The notes beneath the pieces are model-generated. The model was not told the origin of the DNA. It worked only from the letters and a program-made list of their open reading frames with translations, and made no database searches. The position numbers and the translations under genes are program-made. 64,000 nt of DNA from Planctomycetota bacterium (GTDB lineage: Bacteria > Planctomycetota > J058 > JAJDCP01). The stretch covers positions 1 to 64,000 of the forward strand of contig JAJDCP010000160.1 in NCBI GenBank assembly GCA_029260765.1. Reading direction: 5' to 3'. The first letter of the stretch is position 1, and every line of letters starts with the position of its first letter. Below, in pieces: positions 24,924 through 33,777 of this stretch.

Positions 24924-26402
24924 CTAATTCCCTGCAGTCCCCGCGACCTGCTGGCGCAGTTCCTCGACCATCGCGAGTTTCAGGCCGTGCAGTCGGGCCG
25001 ACAGTCCCACTCGGTACAGGGCAGGATTCTCGAAGCGGCGCATGCTGGCGGGAAAGACGGCCAGCTGCTGCAGAGCGCGTTGGCGGACGGTCTCAAGCTC
25101 AGGGCACTGATAGACCCGGGCCCCGGCCCGAAAGATCGGCTGCAGCAACGATTCCCGGCGGGTGTCGGCGGGCAGCTCGAAGCGCGTCACCGAGTCCTGG
25201 GCGAGCACGGCCGCCACGGCTCCTGCGCGTGGATCCGCGTGGTCGTGGATCACATCGCCCAGTGCGCAGCCAGCGGCATCGAAATGGCGCACCACATCTT
25301 GAATCCCCGGATTGCTGACCTTGATCGTCTGCTCGGAGAGCTTGATGCGGTACTTCCACTCTTCCCCGGCGGCTCGCAGCGCGGCGAGTTTGTACACGCC
25401 GCCGAGCGCCGGTTGGTCCTTGGCCGTCGCCAGATTCGTGCCGACTCCCCACACACCGATGCGGGCTCCCTGGTTCTTCAGGCTCTGGATAATGCGTTCG
25501 TCCAGGTCGTTGCTGGCAACGATGCTGGCCTGGGGAAAGCCGGCTTCGTCGAGCAGGCGGCGCGCAACCTTGCTCAGCTCAGCGAGGTCCCCCGAGTCGA
25601 GCCGGATGCCCAGCATCTCGAAGCCCTGAGCGCGCAGCTCGTGCCCGACCTCGATGGCCCGCCGCACCCCCTGCACGGTGTCATAGGTGTCGACGAGGAA
25701 GACGCAGTTGTTGGGCATGGCGCGGGCGTAGGCGCGGAAGGCATCGAGCTCGGCATCGAAGCTCATCACCCAGCTGTGTGCGTGGGTGCCCTTGACGGGC
25801 ACTCCGTAGAGGCGTCCTGCCAACACATTCGACGTGCCGATGCAACCTCCGATGTAGGCGGCGCGGCTGACACTCAGCCCGCCGTCAATTCCCTGAGCCC
25901 TGCGCAGGCCGAACTCGAGCACGGGCTCTCCCTGTGCGGCCCAGCAGACACGCGCGGCCTTGGTGGCGATCAGGGTCTGGAAGTTGACCATGTTCAGCAG
26001 GGCGGTCTCGATCAGCTGGGCCTGCAGAAGGGGCCCGCGCACGCGGACCAGAGGCTCGTGAGCGAAGACGACCTGACCTTCTTCGATCGCGTCGATGTCG
26101 CAGCTGAAGCGCAGCTCTGCCAAGTAGGAGAGGAAGGCCGGCTCGAACAACGCCAGGTCGTCATTCCCCTGCAGACCGGCCAGGTAGGCGAGGTCTTCGC
26201 CGTCGAAGCTGAAGCTCTCGAGGAAGTCGATGACGTGCGCAAGACCGGCGCACAGAGCGAACGCCCCGCCGAAGGGAGCCCGCCGGAAGGTCAGATGGAA
26301 GACCGCCTCGTGCTCATGCAGGTCGTTCTTCCAGTAGCCGTAGGCCATAGTCAGTTGATAGAGGTCGGTCAGCAGGCTGAGGGAGGTAGCGTAGGGTTGC
26401 AT
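24924..26402 (-). CDS. pncB: Nicotinate phosphoribosyltransferase
   Basis: 492 residues. It begins MQPYATSLSLLTDLYQLTMA, the standard NAPRTase start, and continues with AVFHLTFRRAPFGGAFALCA. EFGLRRAQGIDGGLSVSRAA includes the conserved catalytic-face region, GTHAHSWVMSF holds the histidine region, and IRLDSGDLAELS follows. The enzyme converts nicotinate, PRPP and ATP into nicotinate mononucleotide in NAD salvage. ATG 26402 has GGAG 7 nt upstream; the frame is open to 26507 without homology. The PRPP synthetase gene follows. Confidence 0.95.
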   Translation of the reverse strand: MQPYATSLSLLTDLYQLTMAYGYWKNDLHEHEAVFHLTFRRAPFGGAFALCAGLAHVIDFLESFSFDGEDLAYLAGLQGNDDLALFEPAFLSYLAELRFSCDIDAIEEGQVVFAHEPLVRVRGPLLQAQLIETALLNMVNFQTLIATKAARVCWAAQGEPVLEFGLRRAQGIDGGLSVSRAAYIGGCIGTSNVLAGRLYGVPVKGTHAHSWVMSFDAELDAFRAYARAMPNNCVFLVDTYDTVQGVRRAIEVGHELRAQGFEMLGIRLDSGDLAELSKVARRLLDEAGFPQASIVASNDLDERIIQSLKNQGARIGVWGVGTNLATAKDQPALGGVYKLAALRAAGEEWKYRIKLSEQTIKVSNPGIQDVVRHFDAAGCALGDVIHDHADPRAGAVAAVLAQDSVTRFELPADTRRESLLQPIFRAGARVYQCPELETVRQRALQQLAVFPASMRRFENPALYRVGLSARLHGLKLAMVEELRQQVAGTAGN

Positions 26403-26460
26403 GGCGGTTCTCCAGGGCGGCGGGCTCATTCGCAAAGAAGGCCGCCACAGGACGCGTCTT

Positions 26461-27456
26461 TCAATCGGTTTCGGGGACCTGGTCGTGCGGCAGCTTGCCG
26501 CCGTCACGCTGCCAGGACGGGAGCTGCTCGCTCGCGGCCTCTTGGTCGGGCCGCCCCACTACAACGCAGTTCCGGCCGTCCCGTTTGGCTTGGTAGAGCG
26601 CCTGGTCGGCTGCTTTGATGAGACGGTCTGCGTCTGCACCCGGCTCCAGGCATGCCAGGCCGATCGAGACCGTCAATTCGATCAACGTGCCACTGGACTC
26701 GAAACGGTGCTCCATGATGGTCATGCGGCAGCGCTCGGCCAGCGTCAACGCGCCTTCGAGGTCGGTTTCCGGTAGCAAGAGCAGGAACTCCTCGCCGCCG
26801 TAGCGGCAGGGCAGGTCGTGGACGCGCAGGAAGTTCAGCAGCAGCTGGCCGAGCTGCATCAACACGTTGTCTCCCGCGACGTGGCCGTATCGATCGTTGA
26901 CCTTCTTGAAGTGGTCGAGGTCGAGCAGAAGCACGCTCAGTGGATGCCCGTAGCGTTGTGACCGCTTGATCTCGGAGGTCATTGTGGCGTCGAGGTGTGT
27001 GCGGTTGAACAGCCCCGTGACGGCGTCGCGCACGGCCATGGTGTACATCGCTTCGTGGTAGCGGATCTCGTCGCCGTCACCGACGATCTTGAAGACCGAG
27101 TCGCCGATCTGCAGCAGATCGCCCGGGCTGAGGCGGGTCTTGCGGCAATGCAGCTGGTTGACGAACAGCCCGTTGGTGCTACCGAGGTCTTCGACGCGCA
27201 GGTCTTTGCCTTCGAAATACAGGCGCGCATGCTGCCGGCTGGTCCCGTCGCGGGCTGAGCCGATGACCAGGTCGCATTCGTCGCCGCGGCCTACCACCAT
27301 GCCGCCGGCTGGAATGGAGATGGTGCGGCCGAGGAAGCGGCCCTTGACCAGGATCATCGCACAGGCGCGGGGCTCGGCGTCGTGCTCGTCCAAGTCTAAA
27401 GGCTTGGTCTGGTCTTCTTCAGCCGACTCAGACGATGCGACTTCGATAGGATCCAT
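26461..27456 (-). CDS. FHA-GGDEF diguanylate cyclase
   Basis: 331 residues. An FHA domain (about residues 35-130) has the canonical phosphothreonine residues: VVGRGDECDLVI, TSRQHARL and GSTNGLFVN. A GGDEF domain follows with the active-site motif GGEEF and an inhibitory site RVHD five residues before it. It should make c-di-GMP with product inhibition, gated by a phosphopeptide; Ser/Thr kinases are common in this window. ATG 27456 is the most plausible start, though its ribosome site is weak. It is paralogous to the protein at 29088-30017 across its whole length. Confidence 0.9.
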   Translation of the reverse strand: MDPIEVASSESAEEDQTKPLDLDEHDAEPRACAMILVKGRFLGRTISIPAGGMVVGRGDECDLVIGSARDGTSRQHARLYFEGKDLRVEDLGSTNGLFVNQLHCRKTRLSPGDLLQIGDSVFKIVGDGDEIRYHEAMYTMAVRDAVTGLFNRTHLDATMTSEIKRSQRYGHPLSVLLLDLDHFKKVNDRYGHVAGDNVLMQLGQLLLNFLRVHDLPCRYGGEEFLLLLPETDLEGALTLAERCRMTIMEHRFESSGTLIELTVSIGLACLEPGADADRLIKAADQALYQAKRDGRNCVVVGRPDQEAASEQLPSWQRDGGKLPHDQVPETD

Positions 27457-27619
27457 GCGAGGTGCTGATTCCGAGAGCCGCGCCGGACCATCCCCGGCTG
27501 GTTGCCTGGACAGTCTAGGGGTTGCAGACCGACAAAACAACCGGGCTCGCCCCAAGCTTGGCAACGAATCCAGAGGGCGGCACGTCCGCCAATGTCGGAG
27601 TCCTCGACGTCGACGGGGG

Positions 27620-28753
27620 TTACAGCCCGTCGAGCACTCTCTGCAAACGCTCCCGCATACCCGTCAGGGAGCCGGTGCTCAGCAGGGTGAGTTGGGTCTG
27701 CACGACCATCCGGCTGCGTGCCAGGCTCCCGAGTCGTTCCGCGGCTGCGTTGCGCTCACCGAGCCGTTCGAGGGCGCGCAGCTGCGAGCGCTCGAAACGT
27801 CCGAGGCCCTCGGCGTGCGCAAGCAACTCGTGGGCGATCAGCGCGATGTTGCGGGCTTCCTGATGCGCATCCGGCTCGTGGCCCTCAAAAGCCGGCCGCT
27901 CGCCCGCGAGCAACCCTGCCAGGAGGTGGCTGATCAGCTCGGTGTGTCCTGCGAGGGACCCGTAGTCGATGTGCTCGGGCAGGTCGTCGACCGTGTGGTA
28001 GTCGGCGTGTGTGCCACTGGTCAGAAAGGCAAACGGCACCTGTTCGAGGGCAAAGCCCAGGAAGTCGCTGCGCGGTCCGACGTATTCGGCGGCCAGCTGG
28101 AGCACCTGGGCATCGAGGGCCGTAGCAGATGCGTCGACCTGAGCGCGCAGACCCGAGCTCCATTCGCCGCCGAAGGCGAACAGGGTCCCGGGCATCGCAT
28201 CGAGCATACTGCGGCCGAGGATGTCGAGGCAAAGCATCGCGGCGCAGCCAGACAGGGGCCGGGTGGGGGTCCTGGCGAAGTAACGCGAACCGGCCAGCCC
28301 GAATTCCTCTGCGTCGAAGCCGACAAACAAGATGCCTCGCTTGCGCTCGGTCTGCTGCGACAGACGCAACGCGCATTCAAGCATCGCCGCGACCCCGCTG
28401 GCGTTGTCGTCGGCGCCGAGGTAGACGCCTTTGTCGTCATGGCCGAGGTGGTCGAAGTGCGCGCCGAGCAATACCCAGGAGTCGCTCGCAACGGTCGGAG
28501 CCAGCCAGGCGACCACGTTGCGGCCTTTGTCGGGCAGGGGCTGGAAGAAGCCATCCTTGCCACCCGGTTCCAGGCCGATCTCGGTGAAGCGCTCGGCCAG
28601 CCAGGTCGAGGCTTCCAGCCCCGAATCGCTGCCCCAGGTTCGGCCGCCGAAGGCGACAAGCCCTTCTATGTCCGCCTGCAGGCGGACCTCCGCTGGAGCC
28701 TGGGCGAGCGCGCACGCACCACACACCAGCATCGCCATGAGATTGCGCATCAT
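27620..28753 (-). CDS. Secreted M28 family metallopeptidase
   Basis: 377 residues with a signal peptide (MRNLMAMLVCGACALAQA). Zinc ligands of M28 aminopeptidases are visible: GAHFDHLG, GADDNASGVAAML, FDAEEFGLAGS, LDILGR, and DYHTVDDL. It is predicted to cleave peptides in the periplasm or outside the cell. The C-terminal 80 residues are helical and not part of the catalytic core. It lies between two FHA-GGDEF genes without overlap. Confidence 0.9.
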   Translation of the reverse strand: MMRNLMAMLVCGACALAQAPAEVRLQADIEGLVAFGGRTWGSDSGLEASTWLAERFTEIGLEPGGKDGFFQPLPDKGRNVVAWLAPTVASDSWVLLGAHFDHLGHDDKGVYLGADDNASGVAAMLECALRLSQQTERKRGILFVGFDAEEFGLAGSRYFARTPTRPLSGCAAMLCLDILGRSMLDAMPGTLFAFGGEWSSGLRAQVDASATALDAQVLQLAAEYVGPRSDFLGFALEQVPFAFLTSGTHADYHTVDDLPEHIDYGSLAGHTELISHLLAGLLAGERPAFEGHEPDAHQEARNIALIAHELLAHAEGLGRFERSQLRALERLGERNAAAERLGSLARSRMVVQTQLTLLSTGSLTGMRERLQRVLDGL

Positions 28754-29087
28754 CGAGCCTTCTCCCTATCCGGATTGTTGCACGAATCGGCCTGGATCTG
28801 CCTCGGGACTCGAAATTCCCTCGTCGCCCGCCATTCGGTCGGCGTGTGACGGTTTTTCCTCCGGTCACCGGGTATACTGAAGGCCTGATCATACACTATG
28901 AATAACCCCAGGTCCTGTCTTGTGTTGTGTTGTAATACCAAGAGCCTGCCGCCAGCCTCGCGCGGGAGTGCGGGGGGCCGTCGATGCCGAGACTTTGGGG
29001 TGATTGTTGGATTTGATCGAAGCAGGGGAAGTGGTATGCTGGCGGTAGCGGTTGCCGCGTCAGCGTCGCCCACAGGGTAGGAATCCG
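28754..29087. other. Divergent intergenic region
   Basis: About 330 bp lie between the M28 gene (leftward) and the second FHA-GGDEF gene (rightward). It holds an inverted repeat GTGAC/GTCAC (28846-28868), a TATACT hexamer (28873-28878) without a good -35, and the promoter candidate listed at 29013-29040. No gene was seen. Confidence 0.5.
29013..29040 (+). promoter_or_regulatory. Candidate promoter of the second FHA-GGDEF gene
   Basis: TTGATC (29013-29018) and TATGCT (29035-29040) are 16 bp apart. TGG directly before TATGCT makes an extended -10. The gene start is 47 bp downstream. Confidence 0.4.
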
Positions 29088-30017
29088 TTGGCTGAACAGA
29101 AGCGTACGAGCAAGATCGATGATGCCTCAGACGACACGGACCGTCGGGGGCAGGCTCTGGTGGTCGTTCGTGGGCCGTTCCTGGGCAAGAAGGTCGACGT
29201 TCCTGAGTCAGGCATGATCATCGGGCGCTCAGAAGAGTGTGACTTGATCGTGGGCACGGCCACCGACGGCACCAGCCGTACACATGCTCGGTTGTCTTTC
29301 AAAAACGGTAGCCTGTGCATCGAAGATCTCGGCAGCACCAACGGTCTACTGGTCAACCGCAAGGCATGCCGGCAGGCGATCCTCAAGCCGGGAGACCTGC
29401 TGCAGGTGGGCGCCACGCTGTTGAAGGTGATCGGAGACATGGAAGAGATCCGCTTCCATGAGATGATGTACAACATGGTCGTGCGCGACTCCCTGACCGG
29501 TCTGTACAACCGGACCCACCTCGAGTCTGTGCTCGGGCAGGAGATCAGCCGCGCGCGCCGCTACGGCCACCCTCTCAGCTTGTTGCTTATCGACCTCGAC
29601 CGCTTCAAAGAGATCAACGACACGTTCGGTCACGTGGCTGGAGATGCGGTGCTGTGTCGGTTCGGAAAGCTGCTCACCTCGTTCCTGCGTGCCCACGACA
29701 TGCCGTGCCGTTATGGCGGCGACGAGTTCCTCATCCTGCTTCCCAAGACGGACGTGGCCGGCGCGATGATCCTGGCTGAACGCTGTCGTCAGACCATCAT
29801 GACCACTCGCTTCAGCCACGGAGTTACCCGTATTCCGGTCACGGTTTCGGTGGGAGTCGCCTCGCTGGGCGAAGGTAGCGATCGTCCCGAGACGTTGATT
29901 CTGGCCGCGGACGAAGCTCTCTATCTCTCGAAGAAGAATGGCCGCAACCAGATCTCCGAGTCCGCCGGCGGGCTCGGAGAAACACAGCCCCTACCTTCTT
30001 TCCACTCGGCCAACTGA
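29088..30017 (+). CDS. FHA-GGDEF diguanylate cyclase (second copy)
   Basis: 309 residues from TTG 29088, which has TAGGA about 5 nt upstream. The FHA domain has IIGRSEECDLIV, TSRTHARL and GSTNGLLVN, all phosphothreonine-binding residues intact. The cyclase domain has GGDEF with an RAHD inhibitory site five residues before. It is paralogous over its full length to the protein at 26461-27456, on the opposite strand about 1.6 kb away. A glycosyltransferase follows within 8 bp, so c-di-GMP output and polysaccharide synthesis may be co-expressed; that is inference. Confidence 0.92.
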   Translation: MAEQKRTSKIDDASDDTDRRGQALVVVRGPFLGKKVDVPESGMIIGRSEECDLIVGTATDGTSRTHARLSFKNGSLCIEDLGSTNGLLVNRKACRQAILKPGDLLQVGATLLKVIGDMEEIRFHEMMYNMVVRDSLTGLYNRTHLESVLGQEISRARRYGHPLSLLLIDLDRFKEINDTFGHVAGDAVLCRFGKLLTSFLRAHDMPCRYGGDEFLILLPKTDVAGAMILAERCRQTIMTTRFSHGVTRIPVTVSVGVASLGEGSDRPETLILAADEALYLSKKNGRNQISESAGGLGETQPLPSFHSAN

Positions 30018-30024
30018 CACGGGC

Positions 30025-31362
30025 GTGGCCAGGAGTGTGCAGCTGTTCTTGCTCGGAGCGACCTCCGGCGTGGCTACCCAGGCCGGGCCCGTGGGCGGCG
30101 GTGTTCGGGTGCTCGAGGCCCTGCGTGAGACGCTTCCGGCAGGGGCGCTGACGAGCGTGTACGCGGCCTCCCACTATCAGGTCGAGCACAGCTCGCAAGG
30201 ACGGCGCGTGGGTCTGCCCGTGGCTTGCCTGCAAGGGGCCTCGCCGGGCCGCATCATCGAGCTGTCGGAGTGGGAGTACACGCGCTTCTCGAGCGAGTTT
30301 GAGGCGGTCTCCACGGCCTGGCTGTTGCGGGAATCCCGCCCGGGTGACTGGGTCATCTGCAACGACATCTCCGAGGGGCCGGCGTTTGCTGTCCTGGCGC
30401 GGGCAGGCCTCAAGCTGGTCTGTCTGTTCCATATCCTGGTCGTCGAGTTCTTCTGCCGGATGTATCTGGGCGGTTGGTTGCCCGCCCGGCGTCTGGTTCA
30501 GGGCTTCGCGGTCTGGGATCGGCTCTGGGGGGGACGCGCCTCCCCGCAGCTGTTGCGGCTGGTGTTTGCAAAGGAAGCGGAGGCTGTGCGCCACGCCCAT
30601 AGTCTGATCGTGCCCAGCGCTGGGCTCGGGCGTAGCCTGTTGGAGATCTATGGACAGCAGTGGGCGGACAAGCTGTGCGTGCTTCCCTGGAGCCTGGCGG
30701 CCAGTCCCCCTGCGGGGCAGCAGCCGACAGGCGCGAAACCGGGCGGCGAACAGGTCTGGCTGACCCTGTCGAGGATCTCGTGGGAGAAGGGGCTCGACGT
30801 GCTGCTTGAGGCCTTGGCTTCACTGGGTCCGCAAGCGCTGCGGGTCCTGATTTGTGGAGAGGCGGCGTACATGGGCGGTGCCGCCTATCTGCGCAAGCTG
30901 CGGAGACAAGCGGCCCGCCTGCCGTTCCCTGTCGAGTTTCCGGGCTATTTGACTGGAGAGAGGAAGCGGGCGTTGCTGGAGCGTGCCGACCTGTTCCTGT
31001 CGACTTCCCACTACGAGGCCTATGGCTTGACCATCGAAGAGGCTCTGGCCGCGGGAGTGCCCGTCATATCTCTCGACCATCACGGCGCGCGCCAGCACGC
31101 AGCGCGTATCAACCTGGTGCCCGGGCGCAAACGGCGGGACCGCGTACGGAACCTGGCTGCGGTCCTGCGTGGGCTGCGCGTCCGGCCTCCGAAGCCGTTG
31201 CCGCTCCGGGCGGCCAGCCCGTTGGGGACGCGATTGCTGGCTCTGCTCGAAGCCCGCTCGCTGCCAGTGGCAAATCGGCGCCGGCCGACCTATACTGAAC
31301 GCGAGGACTTCGTGAGTCGTTATGCTGGAAAGCACCGATGTGAGCATTCAGACCCTCGGTGA
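30025..31362 (+). CDS. GT4-type glycosyltransferase
   Basis: About 445 residues with a GT-B fold. The N-terminal domain starts VQLFLLGATSGVATQ. The C-terminal domain has LSRISWEKGLDVLLEAL, RVLICGEAAYMGG, and the nucleotide-sugar EX7E-type motif EAYGLTIEEALAAGVPVIS. The last 80 residues are unusually basic. GTG 30025 was preferred; GTG 30037 and an overlapping ATG at 29938 are alternatives. The sugar donor and acceptor cannot be told. It overlaps the next gene by 41 bp. Confidence 0.82.
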   Translation: MARSVQLFLLGATSGVATQAGPVGGGVRVLEALRETLPAGALTSVYAASHYQVEHSSQGRRVGLPVACLQGASPGRIIELSEWEYTRFSSEFEAVSTAWLLRESRPGDWVICNDISEGPAFAVLARAGLKLVCLFHILVVEFFCRMYLGGWLPARRLVQGFAVWDRLWGGRASPQLLRLVFAKEAEAVRHAHSLIVPSAGLGRSLLEIYGQQWADKLCVLPWSLAASPPAGQQPTGAKPGGEQVWLTLSRISWEKGLDVLLEALASLGPQALRVLICGEAAYMGGAAYLRKLRRQAARLPFPVEFPGYLTGERKRALLERADLFLSTSHYEAYGLTIEEALAAGVPVISLDHHGARQHAARINLVPGRKRRDRVRNLAAVLRGLRVRPPKPLPLRAASPLGTRLLALLEARSLPVANRRRPTYTEREDFVSRYAGKHRCEHSDPR

Positions 31363-32839
31363 TCGCATCGAGCGCCTGAAGTTCGTCCTGAATCTGACGC
31401 GCAATCTCAACTCCAAGAAGTGCGTAGACGAGATCCTGCGCAGCATCGTCAACGATGGGGTGCGCGCCGTCTCTGCGGATCGCAGTGCCTTGTTTCTGCT
31501 CGATGCTCACGGTCAGCGCCTGACAAGCCAGTTCGCCAAGGGTCTGGCAGAGAGCCGCATCTCCGTCGACGCGCATGCCGGTCTTGCAGGCCATATCGCC
31601 CAGACCGGCGCGTCGCTGAACGTCCCGGACGTCTACCTCGACAAGCGCTTCAATCGCGATGTCGACCGTGAGACGGGCTACCGCACCCGCAGCCTGATCG
31701 GTGCGCCGCTACGCAACGCCAGCGGGAAGATCATCGGCGTGTTGCAAGCGCTCAACCGCTTGGATGGCCAACCTTTTGAGGATGATGATCTCGAGATCCT
31801 CGAGTGCTTGGCAGCGCAAGCGGCGGTGGCTCTTGAGAATGCCAGGGCCTACCGCAGTCTGCTTGAGGCCAAAGAGACCATCCACGGCGAGAACGTCCAA
31901 CTCAAAGAGCGTCTGTTCGGAGAGCTGATCGGCGTCTCGACGCGCATCGGCCATATCCGCGATCTCGCCTGCAAGATGGCCAACAGCTCGGTCAAGGTGC
32001 TGATCTCTGGGGAGCGGGGCACAGGCAAGAGTCTGCTGGCGCGCTTGATCCACTTTGGCGGCGAATGCACCAACAGACCGTTTGTGCACTTCAATCTCGC
32101 CGCGGTCCCCGAAGGCTGCGTCGAGACACAGCTGTTTGGCGAGGGAGAAACGCCGGGCAAGCTCGAGCTGGCCGCCGGAGGCACGCTCTTTCTCGATGAA
32201 GTCGGCGCGATGCCCAGCGGGGTGCAGAAGCACCTGTTTGGTTTCTTGCAGAATGGCCGCTACAGCCGCCTGGGCGATTGCACCTCACGCACTCTGCAGG
32301 TGCGTATCGTGTCTGCGACCAATCAAGACCTGGACGAGCTGGTGCGCAGTGGGAAGTTCCTGGCAGATCTCTATTACCGGCTCAATGTGGTGCATTTCCA
32401 TGTCCCGCCTCTGCGCAGCCGCAGTGAGGATGTGCGCCCGCTGATCGAGCACTTGTGCCAGCGCCTCTGCCGCGAGCTCAACCACAAACTGCCCAGCCTG
32501 GCGCCCGAGACCTATGCGGTGTTTGAGGAATATGCCTGGCCCGGGAACGTCCGCGAGTTGCAGAACGAGCTTACGCGCTTGATCGTCAGCGCAAATGGTG
32601 ACATGATCCGGCCAGAGGCGTTGTCGCAACGCATCCGTTCGGGCAACGGCGCGGAGCCGGGTTTGAATCTGCCCGACGCCGTGCGCGAGCTCGAGAGGAG
32701 CCTGATCATCCAGGCTCTCGAAGCCAGCGCCGGAAACAAGGTCCAGGCTGCGCGCCTGCTGTCGATCAGCCGCGAGGGTCTGCGCCGCAAGATGCACCGT
32801 TACCAACTCGATGCCTGCACCGGAGGGAATCATGGCTGA
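31322..32839 (+). CDS. NtrC-family regulator lacking the GAFTGA loop
   Basis: 505 residues: GAF domain (about 15-185), AAA+ domain (about 200-430), Fis-type helix-turn-helix (AARLLSISREGLRRKM, near 480). Walker A is GERGTGKSLLARL and Walker B GGTLFLDEVGAMP. Where sigma-54 activators carry LFG, then GAFTGA, this protein reads QLFGEGETPGKLELAAGG, so the sigma-54 contact loop is missing. The arginine-finger segment FRxDLYYRL is FLADLYYRL, losing the first Arg. It probably does not activate sigma-54 polymerase and may act as a DNA-binding regulator sensing a ligand by GAF. The next gene overlaps by 8 bp. Confidence 0.9.
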   Translation: MLESTDVSIQTLGDRIERLKFVLNLTRNLNSKKCVDEILRSIVNDGVRAVSADRSALFLLDAHGQRLTSQFAKGLAESRISVDAHAGLAGHIAQTGASLNVPDVYLDKRFNRDVDRETGYRTRSLIGAPLRNASGKIIGVLQALNRLDGQPFEDDDLEILECLAAQAAVALENARAYRSLLEAKETIHGENVQLKERLFGELIGVSTRIGHIRDLACKMANSSVKVLISGERGTGKSLLARLIHFGGECTNRPFVHFNLAAVPEGCVETQLFGEGETPGKLELAAGGTLFLDEVGAMPSGVQKHLFGFLQNGRYSRLGDCTSRTLQVRIVSATNQDLDELVRSGKFLADLYYRLNVVHFHVPPLRSRSEDVRPLIEHLCQRLCRELNHKLPSLAPETYAVFEEYAWPGNVRELQNELTRLIVSANGDMIRPEALSQRIRSGNGAEPGLNLPDAVRELERSLIIQALEASAGNKVQAARLLSISREGLRRKMHRYQLDACTGGNHG

Positions 32840-33068
32840 CGACGAAGAGGAAGACGAAGCCGAACAAAGTGATGGGATGAACTTCATGACACCCGAAGAG
32901 GCCGCGCGCCTCGAGCGGGAGGAAGAAGAGCGCCAGAACCAGCCAGAGACGCCCGACGAGCGGAAGCGGCGCTTCAAAGAAGATGCCAAGGCCAAGATCG
33001 AAGAGCGTCTCAAGGAAAAGCGCAAGCTGCGCAAGGCGATGCGCGGTGGCAAGAAATCCGCCAGCTGA
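32832..33068 (+). CDS. Small charged coiled-coil protein
   Basis: 78 residues from ATG 32832, with GGAGGG 5 nt upstream, overlapping the end of the regulator gene. The N-terminus is strongly acidic (MADDEEEDEAEQSDG). A charged helix follows (EEAARLEREEEERQNQ, then AKIEERLKEKRKLRKAM) and the C-terminus is basic. No cysteines or membrane segment. Function unknown; the overlap suggests co-translation with the regulator. Confidence 0.7.
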   Translation: MADDEEEDEAEQSDGMNFMTPEEAARLEREEEERQNQPETPDERKRRFKEDAKAKIEERLKEKRKLRKAMRGGKKSAS

Positions 33069-33134
33069 GAGTCACGGGCTCCTGCCGCACGCGCGGCTGG
33101 GCGGCCAGCGGGCGGGCGACCTTGGAGGCGGACG

Positions 33135-33680
33135 ATGGACAGTCTGAAGGGCAAGCTCCTGATCGCAGCTCCGACGCTCGCAGATCCGAATTTTGCACGC
33201 AGTGTGGTGTTCCTGTGCGAGCATCGTCCTGAAGGCGCGATGGGAATCGTGATCAACCGTCCGACCAGCATCCCCTTGGACAGAGCTCTTCCGCAGGTTC
33301 CGTTGCCGAGCGCCAAAGAAGTGCGGGTGTTCCTGGGCGGGCCCGTCGAGACGGAGCGCATGTTGATCATCCACAGCTCTGCTGAGTTTGTGATGGAGGC
33401 GCAGGAGATACCGCCGGGTGTCTACCTGGGCGCTGAGCTCGAGTTGCTGAACAACCTGCTCGCGGGCCAGCAGACCTTCCGCATCTACCGCGGCTATGCC
33501 GGTTGGGGCCAGGGACAACTCGATATGGAGATCGCCGAGGGCGCCTGGTTGACGGCCGAATGCAGCCACGCAGACCTGTTTCTGCCCGAGCCCTCGACAC
33601 AGTGGCAGGATGTGCTGCGCAAAGTCGGTGGCGTGTACAGCATCTGGGCCGACCTGCCGGAGCACCCGGATCTGAACTAA
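33135..33680 (+). CDS. yqgE: YqgE/AlgH family protein (UPF0301)
   Basis: 181 residues. It starts MDSLKGKLLIAAPTLADPNF and has SVVFLCEHRPEGAMGIVINR, the signature of the YqgE/AlgH family, then VFLGGPVETERMLIIH and GYAGWGQGQLDMEI. The family is conserved in Gram-negative bacteria but its molecular role is not settled. ATG 33135 has GGAGG upstream (33123-33130 region). It lies 66 bp after the small charged protein and 97 bp before the sigma factor gene. Confidence 0.94.
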   Translation: MDSLKGKLLIAAPTLADPNFARSVVFLCEHRPEGAMGIVINRPTSIPLDRALPQVPLPSAKEVRVFLGGPVETERMLIIHSSAEFVMEAQEIPPGVYLGAELELLNNLLAGQQTFRIYRGYAGWGQGQLDMEIAEGAWLTAECSHADLFLPEPSTQWQDVLRKVGGVYSIWADLPEHPDLN

Positions 33681-33777
33681 CGCTGGAGTTCGGCACCAGG
33701 CCAGAATTTTGTCCGCACGCTCGGCGGCCCAACGGAACAATACTGTCTGGGCACCAACTGTTCCCCAGGGAGCCGCC

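Noticed and set aside
24987..26618. 543-residue plus-strand frame opposite pncB
   Set aside because: pncB is unmistakable on the minus strand; the plus frame has no recognisable motif and arises from codon bias.
31268..31296. Promoter TGGCAA-17-TATACT before the GAFTGA-less regulator
   Set aside because: The -35 match is poor and the site is inside the glycosyltransferase gene; not strong enough to list.
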